A DNA stretch of 64,000 nt, from positions 39,752,189 through 39,816,188 of the forward strand of contig CM035163.1 in assembly GCA_020205615.1 (NCBI GenBank), in the 5' to 3' direction. The notes below the pieces were generated by a model. That model was given only the letters and a program-made list of their open reading frames with translations. It was not told the origin of the DNA and did no database searches. The position numbers were made by a program, and so were the translations under genes. Source of the DNA: Panax quinquefolius (taxonomy: Eukaryota > Streptophyta > Magnoliopsida > Apiales > Araliaceae). The number at the start of each line of letters is the position of its first letter. The stretch's first letter is position 1. Positions 10,901-20,379 of the stretch are shown here, piece by piece.

Positions 10901-11429
10901 ATATCAGTAGTGTAACCACTAAAACATGCATGAGCTTCATTATGGTAATTTTTACGTCGCCTCTACAGTTCTTTGTCAAAGAGACTAGATAACTGAACAG
11001 TTGTAGGCGAGGCCTTTGTTAAACCAAGTTTGGCGAAAAGATGCTAATTAGAGAGAGATATTAGGGAAAATACATCATTAGAGTTATTTTTGAAGAACGG
11101 TATGGTTAAAAGCACAAGAAAGGTTTGGACCCACTGTGATGGCAAAAAAAATCCAATATGAATTTGCTACTTATTGTTAGAATTTGAGCCTAAATTAATA
11201 TAGGTGTCATTAATTATTTTTAATGATTCCATATATTAATGTGTTCTACTCCATGAGTAGATTAAATTAAGTATTTGGAAGCTCAAATCCATGGAGTAAT
11301 GAATGAGATATTAACTCCCAAAGATCACGATAAAAGATAATAAATACATGTGAGAAAAATCAAGTCCCACATAGGATAGAATTAAATATTTTATATGTTT
11401 ATATCTGAGGAAAGTGCTTTCTTGGGTTT

Positions 11430-11560
11430 GGCCCCAAGGGCACCCCACTTTAATGGAAGGGAGAGGACCCAGCCAAGGTTAGGTTCGAACTCATTACCTG
11501 TGGCCGCTTAGAGGCACGGCTGCAAAGGGCGTGGTTTATAGTGCAGTATATATCTTTTTA
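11430..11560 (+). other. Possible SINE-like or tRNA-derived remnant
   Basis: GGTTCGAACTC at about 11481-11491 matches the Pol III B-box (GGTTCGANNCC). About 50 bp upstream is a weak A-box-like TGGCCCCAAGGGC. A T-run follows at about 11550. GC content is higher than the surroundings. No clear target duplication, so the call is tentative. Confidence 0.25.
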
Positions 11561-11624
11561 GACAAAATTTATTTAAATTTTTAATTAAAATTTATTTAAA
11601 TTTTATTTATTTAATTCTATTATC

Positions 11625-11850
11625 AAAACTGTGTCGTTTTGAGAAGCGGTATAATCAAAGCGTATGTCGTTTTGAGGAAAGCGGTATACGATATTTGAAC
11701 AAAGTGCCTAAAATTACGTCGTTTTGGTCGCGCCTTTTCTACTAAAGTAAAACTACGTAGTTTTGGTTCAGTTAATATTAAAACTACGTCGTTTTATATG
11801 TCCGAATGGACGCGCCTATACTGCATATGATCAAAACTACGTCGTTTTGA
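11625..11850. promoter_or_regulatory. Cluster of ACGTCGTTTT motifs
   Basis: Six copies of a (T/A)ACGTCGTTTTG-like motif (around 11632, 11664, 11720, 11754 variant ACGTAGTTTT, 11786, 11837), 90-310 bp upstream of a TATA box. ACGTC resembles plant bZIP core sites; function inferred. Confidence 0.45.
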
Positions 11851-11936
11851 CCAATGGATGTCATATATGCCTTTTCAGTGACATCCTATGCCTTTTCAAA
11901 GGGCTAAACACCCTTCCAAATGGTCACCAACCCTCC

Positions 11937-11944
11937 TATAAATA
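11937..11944 (+). promoter_or_regulatory. TATA box of unclassified promoter
   Basis: TATAAATA in CTCCTATAAATAAATAGG followed by TCATACTCACTCATTTTC, a typical plant leader. It would drive rightward transcription. Confidence 0.45.
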
Positions 11945-12212
11945 AATAGGAGGGGGCAACCTTCATACTCACTCATTTTCTCAAACATCTTAGTATTCAT
12001 CTTTGTTTTATCTCTGTATTCAGTTATTTCTTGAAAATTGAATTAAGAATAATGAGATGATTAATTGTAACATGGGTAAACAATATGTTTTTGTCAAGCC
12101 CAAGATTTTCCTAGAAGTACTCTAGTCACCCTCGGTCCTGCAAATTTTGTTGTCTTAAAATTTTAGCCTCTCTTTCGAAATAAAGAGAATGACAATATAA
12201 ATATATCTATTT

Positions 12213-12687
12213 TGTAAGATCCTAATTTTTTTTTAAAATAAAGATTACTTTTTCTTGAATTATAATAATGATAATAAAATTTATTAAAAATATTGAGGGA
12301 ATTTTTATGAAGTATTTATTATAAATTTTATTTATTTTATGGACCCTCATTTACTAATTTTTTAAAGTAATCGATAAAAAATTATTTAATATAATAAGAA
12401 GTGGGGCCATGGGTGGGGCCCACGTGTGGAGGAAATAATGGGAGGAGAGAAAGGAATTCACGGATGATTTGTTAGTATTTGAATTCCTTATAATGCAGTT
12501 GATTCAAGATCTTATTTTCACTTAGAGAGTTTAATGTAGACTACTAATTGTAGAAAATGTTTGCATGCGTTTGCATATTACATTTTATTATTAAAATTGA
12601 CAAGGAAATTATTATTTATGCTATGTTTGGTGTTTTAGAGTCCATATTCCTTAAATGATTTTCTTCTCTAAAATGTTTTAATAAAAA

Positions 12688-12742
<55 letters not shown>

Positions 12743-13040
12743 AACCTTACTCCCTCCTTTATCCGAAAAACTAGCTTGGTGACTGAAATAAATGAAGTAA
12801 TGGGCCCATGTGACTAAATAAGAGAAATAAAGAATGTGCAAGGCTTATAAGCCTTATTTCATCGTGAATGCATTTGATAAATTAGTGGGGCCATGGGAAT
12901 TAAATGGAGAAATGGAAGGTGCAAGGCTTTTTGAAGTCTTCCTCTTCTGTTTGGTAATCTTCTGTTTGGTAAGAATAAGATATTAAAGGTATTAATTGGT
13001 GGAGGCCGCGAAAAATAAAAAAATAAAATTGAAGAATGGT
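12213..13040 (+). repeat. LTR fragment, left part (continues at 22833)
   Basis: Starts TGTAAGATCCTAATTTT, a diverged T1/T2-type LTR start, and is interrupted by the T1 element at 13041. Flanking bases 13036-13040 (ATGGT) match 22828-22832 (ATGCT) with one change. No purine tract precedes 12213, so whether it is the 3' LTR of element F or a separate solo LTR is open. Confidence 0.55.
12694..12740. repeat. (AT)n microsatellite
   Basis: About 23 AT repeats inside the LTR fragment. Confidence 0.95.
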
Positions 13041-13177
13041 GGTAAGACTCCAACTTATTATAAATAAAATTGATTTTTTTTTAATTTATTATTTTAAATT
13101 AATAAAGTGTTAATTTTATATAATGCTTTGGTTATGGGTGAAATGTACAAGTTTTACAAAATAAGCAAGTGGTTATA

Positions 13178-13242
13178 AAATATTCATTTTTATCGGAGAA
13201 TATTCGTTTGGTCGTAGAATATTCTTTTTGTCGGGAATCTCC
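13178..13242 (+). promoter_or_regulatory. GAATATTC array in U3
   Basis: Four units with about 19-bp period: AATATTC (13179), GAATATTC (13198), GAATATTC (13217), GAATCTCC (13235), each followed by a TTTG/GTCG segment. GAANNTTC is the core pair of a heat-shock element. The array recurs in 3' LTR, E and D (20518-20580, 38310-38372, 56680-56750). Confidence 0.45.
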
Positions 13243-14254
13243 GTACGACGGCGCAGTCAATTGTGGGCCCCATAACGGAATAACTGTCGGGTGAAGAAAA
13301 CGACAAAGTTTGAGTTTTATAAATAACAACGTAATTGTTACCGTTAACACTGTTGGATTATCTGGTGGTTAAAATACGATATCGTGTGGTTGCACAAAGA
13401 AGATGTACTGCGGTATTACGCAAGATTGTTGAATTATTGATTAAATGCGTAAGAAGGCACTACTTAATAATTATTACGATGAATTCTTCGTTCAATATTT
13501 TATTTTATTGATTCAATAATTCTTTGCGTTGTTAGTTCATATTATTATTGTTTCAATAATTGTCATCAAGACAAGATATTTTCTATTATCGGATCAATAA
13601 TTCATATTATTTGAATAATATTATTAGATAACATTATTGGCAATGTCTAGAAAGTTACATCGAGGAGAGGTGGAATCATCTAATTGCGGCGCAAGAAAGG
13701 AGAAATCCTTATTGGAAAGCCCTCTTCTCTGAGGAGCAGATGCGGTTGTCATAATTGTGATTACGTAATATTATTTGTGAATAATTAATTATTGATTTAT
13801 ATGATAATAGAATATTTATTTGATATAAATGATGGATTTATTTATTTTATGTTGATATAATTAAAGGAATTAATGCTGAGGTGTTTTATCAGTATTTTAT
13901 CGAAATAGAAGTATTAAAAATCACCCGTTTGTGGATTTCGAATATTTTTGGTTTGGAATTTGAAAAAATTCAAAGCTACAAAGTTGTAAAGAATTCGATT
14001 TCAGGCAGAATGGACATAAAATTCGTATTTTTCTGATAAACGGGCTATTTTCTATGAATTACTGAAGTTTCAAAAAATAAAATAATTTTTATTAAATTAT
14101 GGGTGGGACCCACTTGTGTTGAATACACATGGGCTGCTGGAAATTGGTTCAAAGGTGGCTGGTCTAAATTTCCAACTTAGCACATGCGTAGAATTTTGAA
14201 TAAGAAATAATATATTTTAATATTTTAGTCTCCTATGGCGTTCTAGTATTTTCC

Positions 14255-14262
14255 TATAAATA
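14255..14262 (+). promoter_or_regulatory. TATA box of T1 5' LTR
   Basis: TATAAATA in TTTCCTATAAATAGGCGC. In the 3' LTR the same site reads TATAAAAA (21585-21592). Confidence 0.6.
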
Positions 14263-14524
14263 GGCGCTTAGGTTACAATTGAAAATCACACCAGAAACAA
14301 GTTTTCTCTCTCTAGATTATTGAGCGTATTTTTGTGAGTATTTTGATATTTTGAGAGTTGCTATTAGGTCTGTAAGTTTCACAAGACTATATCCAGAAAT
14401 TCATCAAGAGTATGCGGTTATTTTGAGGTAAAGGATGTTATTTTCTTCTTAAATGATATTATTTTCTTCAATATCATTATGCTAAAATATTGGTGAACTT
14501 TTAATCAAATTTGGAACTTTTTGT

Positions 14525-14965
14525 TTGAGTTACTATTCACGATATGACGACATTATTCACGATATCTGACAAGACTATTCACCAAAAAATAAAAATTTTT
14601 CTTTTTGTCCAAGATGTCTATTTTGGCTACTATCTTTGATTGTATCCATGTTTTGATCGTTATTTTTGAATTCTGCTTCAAAATTGGTTATTATGAAGTA
14701 TTAGTGTTCTTAGATAAACTATAACACGAATCCCTAATATTTGTCCTTCTGTCTCACTTGATTCGTTTTCTTTAAAATATTTTTCATCATCCTCAGTCCT
14801 AAATGATGATATTACTGAATATCTTTGGCCTGTAGTGCAAAGATGAATGATTAAACTGATGAATATCTTTGGCCCGTAGTGCAAAGATGAACAGGTGTTG
14901 AGATGAACATGACCAACTGGTGATATAAATGAATATCTTTGGCCTCTAGTGCAAAGATGAATATT
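14525..14965 (+). repeat. T1 leader repeats: ACTATTCAC units and ATCTTTG hairpins
   Basis: 14525-14590 has three to four ACTATTCACGATAT-like units. 14818-14965 has three copies of ATCTTTG-10 nt-CAAAGAT (14821-14844, 14865-14888, about 14936-14959), each a perfect 7-bp stem. All lie 270-700 bp after the TATA box. The 3' LTR carries the same set at 21860-22300. Confidence 0.8.
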
Positions 14966-15530
14966 GATTAAAGAAGTATATTGATTGTTGTTACAAGGAT
15001 AAAATATTGATGATGGACTTTTAAATCTTAGAAGATAGTAGAACTCATTCTCTACTTGACTCTTCTAATGGATTGTTGTTTCCGCTGCAGAATATTGATC
15101 TAAAATTTGTTGTCTATTATATTCTATCAGATTTTTTTCCTATTGAAGACTAATGATAATTTGTTGTATATTATCTTAGTCATAATATTCTTTACTGGGC
15201 TAGTTGAGCTCACCCTTTTCTTTTCCTTTTTGTTCCATTTTTCTTCTCAGGAGGTGAGATCATAGCAGGATCTATTCGGGGTATGGAGTGAAGGGTCTAG
15301 ATAGTTGTTTAGCAGTACTCACTATTTTTGTAAAATAGTGTATCAATAAATGTAATAAGGACTCATTTGGGTGTGGATATTGTCTAGATGATAATATTTG
15401 TATTTAAACTCACAGTATGTGTTGTCGTATTTTGCACGACAATTGTATTATTGAAGTTGTAGTTTACTTTCTGCATCATATATTCGATTTCGAGAATGGG
15501 TGTTGTATACCTATTTTGGGGCTTCACGGT

Positions 15531-15542
15531 TGGTATCAAAGC
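15531..15542 (+). other. Primer binding site (initiator Met tRNA)
   Basis: TGGTATCAAAGC two bases after the LTR, one base from the TGGTATCAGAGC complementary to plant tRNA-iMet; used to prime minus-strand DNA. Confidence 0.85.
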
Positions 15543-15713
15543 TTAGGGATATGGTCTCCATGAGATCGGGAATAGAACTAGGAGAGGAGAGATGAGTAAA
15601 TCATTCGCTAGTGTGTCCTATCTAAGCTTATTTGTTGGTTGGTCATAATATAGGGATATTATGTGATATGTTAATTTATTTAATTAACCCTTGTTTTATG
15701 ATAGTATTTAAGA

Positions 15714-16640
15714 ATGGCTGCTGAGAATGTTAACAATGGAGTTTATGAGACTGTGGAACAACCTTTAGTCATAAACCAGGAGAACGTGCAACAGGAAGGC
15801 AATATTCCTCCTGTAAACAATACTACCGAGCAAACGATGAATGATGGAATGTTTAGGAGCTTTTTTCAGTTCATGCAAAAACCGAACGAGGAGACTTCGT
15901 GTACAAAATATGGGTGGAAGTGATAACGCTTGATGCATCACTGACCAAGCAGTTCAAGGAGTTGGGACCACCAGATTTCTGGGGAAAGCCCGATCCGATT
16001 AAGGCGAAAATGCGGGTCAAGCAAATTACCAAGATATTCGATGTCTTGGGATGCACAGAGGAACAGAAGGTTCAATTCGCCACCTTTATGTTCCGTGGAG
16101 AGGCTGATTACTGGTGGGAATCCATGAAGCGTACCCAACCTACCGCACTCAACATGTCTTGGGAAAGATTTCAGAAACTTTTCAATGACAAGTACTTTCC
16201 TGAAAGTATTCGTCATATGAAGGAGGTAGAGTTTATTAGACTGGAACAAAACAACATGACGGTGTCCTAGTACGAGGCGAAGTTTGCAGAGTTATCCAGG
16301 TTTGCACTTCATTTGGTGGAGAATGAGGAACGTATGACGCGGATGTTTCTGAGAGGTCTAAAACCCGAGATTCGTCAATACCTTATCTCTCATAAATTTT
16401 CTCTCGTATTCGGATGTTGTCAATGAGGCTCAATTATTAGAGAGAGATAATGAGTATACTCAACCGAGGACCTGACAACTGTGGTCATACAGTGTGTTAG
16501 CCATCATCGAGCGATGATAACCAATGAGGAAGGAAAAACAGACAAAAGCGGTAACCACTCGGTGGTAATCGTGGCCATGATAATAGGAGAGGTGAGAGTC
16601 AAGTGGAAATTTTAGAAAGAGGAGATTCAACAATGGCGGA
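15714..16640 (+). pseudogene. gag: T1 Gag, broken
   Basis: Starts at ATG 15714 (MAAENVNNG), the start also seen in element E (35819, minus). Open to about 15895, then a frameshift into the frame of 15899-16267. Residues such as KQFKELGPPDFWGK, ADYWWE and FNDKYFPESIRHMKEVEF mark the retrotransposon Gag domain. TAG at 16268-16270 replaces a Gln codon present in E. A further frameshift lies near 16405, after KPEIRQYLISHKFS. The sequence then runs into a basic, low-complexity linker before the zinc knuckles. Confidence 0.85.
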
Positions 16641-16648
16641 AGACATCA

Positions 16649-17311
16649 ATGGCAAAGACCAAAGACCAAAGACCAACAACAAATTCTAGGGGAGGAGAAC
16701 GACCGCCAGTTAGATGTTACAAATACGGGAAAGAAGGACATATCAGTCCAAACTGTCCACAACAATCCAAGGTATTTTATAATTGTGGAAAGGAAGGACA
16801 TATCGCTCGAGATTGTACTATAGCGAAACCAAGTTCAACGGGGATGGTGACTCCAAAGACTGTCCTGGATAAGTCGAAATCAGCGGTTCCTGGAAGAGCG
16901 TTTGTCGTGACTGGCCAAAACGTGAGGAAACTGAACGAGGTGATCACGGGTAAGCTAATCTTGAACTCTTGCGAAGTTTATACCTTACTAGATATCGGTT
17001 CTACCCATTCTTTTATCTCTCCTGCTTGTGCTCAACGTTTAAACTTGACTTCGGAGAAATTGGACTTTGATTTATCTGTTGAAACTCCGTTGGGTGAAAC
17101 CTTCGTTACATCTACAGTTTATAAATCTTGCATGATCCCAGTTGGCACTATCACATTACCTGTTGATCTTATCTCTTTAAAGATACTTGCTTTTGATGTG
17201 ATTTTAGGAATTGATTGGTTAACCACTCATCATGCCAAAATTGATTATTTTTGTAAGGTTGTTAGTTTTCATATTCCTAACCAACCCGTCATACTTAATT
17301 CAAACTACTAA
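16649..17311 (+). pseudogene. T1 zinc knuckles and protease
   Basis: Open frame of 220 codons. CYKYGKEGHISPNC and FYNCGKEGHIARDC are two CCHC knuckles; each has lost one cysteine (Tyr replaces Cys2 in the first, Tyr or Phe stands for Cys1 in the second). The aspartic protease follows at about 16940-17300. The active-site triplet reads Asp-Ile-Gly (codons 16991-16999) instead of Asp-Thr-Gly seen in E and copy A, so the protease is probably dead. The flap-like VILGIDWL motif is present. The N-terminus of the fusion Gag-PR linker is intact. Confidence 0.85.
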
Positions 17312-17429
17312 ACCACTAAAATCGATCCATCATCATATCAAGCCACAAAGCTATTCGTTTATTGAAAAACGGAAGTCAAGCTTTCTTAGCCCATGTTATG
17401 GATTTGAAGCAGAGACAAGTCGATTTGAA

Positions 17430-18800
17430 TAATATTTACATTGTTAGAGAATTTCACGATGTATTTCTGAAGAACTTCCGGTCCACCCCGAGCGTGATGT
17501 TGAATTCTTTTTGACCTTGAACACGGTACAAAACCCATTTCTAAAACCCCATATCGAATGGCTCCTATTGAACTTGGAGTTAAAAGTCCAACTCACGGAG
17601 TTATTAGACATTGATTTCATTCGTCCTAGTACATCTCCTTGGGGTGCTCTGTTTTATTCAGTAAAGAAGAAAGAGCAGGGAGTATGCGATTTTGTATTGA
17701 CTACTGAGAATTAAACCATATCACCATCAAGAATAGGTATCCGCTACCTCGCATTGATGACTATTCGCTCGACCGATTATAAGGAGCACAATTCTTTTCA
17801 AAGATCGATCTTCGATTCGGATATCATCAGCTAAAGATTAAAACTAAGGATATTCCAAAGACTGCCTTCAAAACTCGGTACGGGCATTATGAATTCTTAG
17901 TCATGTCTTTTGGATTAACTAATGCTCCTGCTGCTTTCATGGATATGATGAATCGAGTATTCAAGGAATATTTGGATCAGTTCGTGGTTGTATTTATTGA
18001 TGATATCCTCATCTATTCCAAAAGCCGTGAAGATCATGAGCACCATTTGAAGCTGATACTTGAAAGGCTTCGTGAAAACAAGCTATATGCCAAGTTAAAG
18101 AAATGCGAGTTCTAGCTTGGGAAAGTAGCATTCCTTGGGCACGTGGTGTCAAAACATGGAGTATCTGTTGACCCGGCGAAGATTGAAGCAATACAAAGTT
18201 GGGAGCAACCGAAGTCGGTGACCGAAGTGCATAGCTTTCTGGGCTTAGCTGGTTATTATCGGAGATTCATGGAAGGATTTTCTCGAATCGCTACTCCATT
18301 AACTCAGTTGACTCGGAAGGATACAAAATTTGTATGGAGCGAGGAATGTGAGAAGAGTTTCCAAGAGCTCAAGAGGAAACTCATTTCGGCACCTGTTCTG
18401 GCAATACCATCTGGTTCGGATGGATTTGTTATCTACAGTGATGCTTCAGGCAAAGGGTTTGGATGTGTTCTCATGCAACATGGGAAAGTTATAGCCTATG
18501 CCTCGCGACAACTCAAAGAATATGAGAGGAATTATCCTACTCATGATCTGGAGTTGGCAGCAGTCGTATTCGCATTGAAGATATGGAGACACTACTTGTA
18601 TGGGGAGAAAGTGGAGATTTATACGAACCATAAAAGCCTCAAATATTTCTTCACCCAAAAAAGAACTCAACATGCGGCAACGACGTTGGCTTGAACTGTT
18701 GAAAGATTACAATCATACTATTCAATATCATCCTGGAAAAGCGAACGTAGTAGCTGACGCATTGAGTAGAAGATCATATGCAAGTACGAGTGCGATATTG
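17430..18800 (+). pseudogene. T1 reverse transcriptase and RNase H
   Basis: 17510-17715 covers the RT N-terminal region (IDFIRPSTSPWGA), a stop follows, and 17740-17900 is in another frame. 17903-18115 holds the palm with FIDD (codons 17993-18004), the catalytic Asp pair of Ty3/gypsy RT, intact. A TAG at 18113-18115 replaces a Trp codon. 18143-18700 has the connection ([20 protein letters not shown]) and RNase H ([17 protein letters not shown], first catalytic Asp; [13 protein letters not shown], Glu). A frameshift near 18660 leads to [20 protein letters not shown], the RNase H end, which holds the last Asp. Confidence 0.88.
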
Positions 18801-18836
18801 TCAACGTAAAGGCCCATTTTGTATGACTTGTAAAAG

Positions 18837-20368
18837 ATGGAGGTAGAATTAAAGACTTCAGGGACCCATGTGATGATGGCGAATATACGAGTAGAACCGA
18901 CTTTAATCGATAAAGTTAAAGCTGCTCAAGCTACGAACCTGGGGCTGATGCGTATGAAGAAGAAAGTGCAAGAAAGAGCTATTCCAGAAGCAAGAATCAA
19001 TGAAGAAGGAATACTTCGAGTCAAATCTAGACTTTATGTTCCTAAAAATTCTGACTTAAAGCATAGAATCATGATGGAGGCACACAACACCCCATTTGCA
19101 ATCCATCCTGGGAGTACCAAAATGTATCATGATATTTGACATACATTTTGGTGGAACAATATGAAGAGAGAGATCACAGAGTTTATCTCAAGGTGTTTAA
19201 CTTATCAACGTGTAAAGGCGGAGCATCAAGTGCCAAAAGGTCCATTGCAACCACTTGAGATTCCGAAATGAAAGTGGTAACACATTACCATGGATTTCGT
19301 TACAGGTCTTCCCAAAGTTTCTCAAGGCATAGATGCAATTTGGGTTATTGTTGATAGATTAACCAAGTCTGCTCATTTCTTGCCGATACGTGAGACTTAT
19401 TCCCTTGAATGTCTTGCTCGTATGTACGTGAATGAGATTGTGAGATTGCATGGCATGCCAGTATCCATATTTTCGGATCGTGACCCAAGATTCACTTCAA
19501 GATTTTGGGTTAGCTTGCAGAAAGCTATGGGCACAGATTTATGATTCAGTTCAGATATCATCCTCAAACGGACGGACAATCAGAGAGGACTATTCAAACC
19601 CTTAAAGATCTATTAAGACTCTGTGTCTTAGATTTTAAAGGAAGTTGGGATAAGTACTTGTCACTGGTGGAATTCTCCTACAACAATAGTTATCAAGCAA
19701 GTATAAGCATGGCTCCATTCGAGGCGTTGTATGGACGAAAGTGTCGTTCTCCAATATGCTGGGACGAGGTGGGTGAAGCAAATTTGTTGGGACCGGAATT
19801 AGTATGCATGACTACAGAAAAGATCCAAATGATTCGACAATGTATTCAAACCTCACAGGATCGACAAAAGAGTTATGCTGATCTTCATCGAAAGGATATG
19901 GAATTTCATATTGGAGATCATGTACTGTTACGTGTTGCTCCATGGAAGGGAGTTACAAGATTTAGGAAGAGAGAAAAGCTCAGTCCACGATTTGTTGGTC
20001 CATTTGAGATTCTTGACCGAATAGAAAATGTGGCCTATAGACTCGCATTACCTCCAAGCATGTCTCGTGTTCATAATGTTTTCCATATATCTATGCTTCG
20101 TAAATATGTGAAAGACCCAAACCACATTATTGAGTTAGAACCAGATGAGATAACCAAAGATTTAATGTATGAGGAGGTACCTGTTAAGATCTTGGATAGG
20201 AAAGAGCATGTCCTATGCACCAAGGTTATACCACAAGTTAAGGTTTTGTGGAGGAACCATGCTATTGAAGAAATGACCTGGGAGTTAGAATCGGAAATAA
20301 AAGCGAAGTACCCTCACCTGTTCGAAACACCAGGTACGTACGTCAATTTCGAGAACGAAATTTTATAA
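18837..20368 (+). pseudogene. T1 integrase with C-terminal chromodomain
   Basis: 18837-19139 holds the linker and the first half of the HHCC zinc region. The second half has CLTYQRVK (Tyr for Cys). Stops lie at 19137-19139 and within the WKW segment (19269-19271). The catalytic core runs from 19290: Asp in MDFVTGLP (19293-19295), Asp in SDRDPRF (19476-19478) and, after a frameshift near 19540, Glu in GQSERTIQT (19583-19585); all three DDE residues remain. The GPF/Y region follows (FVGPFEILD, about 19993), then the chromodomain at about 20165-20320 (YEEVPVKILDRKE, VKVLWRNH, TWELE) and the end NFENEIL. The chromodomain would direct integration to marked chromatin. The 19541-20368 frame is fully open. 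Confidence 0.9.
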
Positions 20369-20379
20369 GGAAGGGAGGT
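20367..20379 (+). other. Polypurine tract of T1 element
   Basis: AAGGAAGGGAGG immediately 5' of the 3' LTR; overlaps the end of the coding region. Confidence 0.8.

Larger units (their letters stand above)
10901..12212 (+). other. Non-coding segment within F, possibly an old LTR with promoter
   Basis: No coding sequence recognised. It contains a possible LTR start (TGTTAGAATTTGAGCC, from about 11174), a Pol III B-box-like block, a cluster of ACGTCGTTTT motifs and a TATA box with a CT-rich leader, in that order. The order U3 motifs-TATA-leader would suit a degraded LTR promoter of another family, but I find no partner copy in the window. Confidence 0.35.
13041..15528 (+). repeat. T1 element 5' LTR
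   Basis: 2488 bp, aligned by eye with 20380-22827 throughout, mostly substitutions plus short indels. It contains a GAATATTC array near the start, a TATA box 1.2 kb in, ACTATTCAC repeats and three ATCTTTG...CAAAGAT hairpins, and ends CTATTTTGGGGCTTCACG. Confidence 0.92.

Noticed and set aside
10759..12212. Complete solo LTR
   Set aside because: Only the first 100 bp match a known LTR start; no end motif with matching flanks before 12213.
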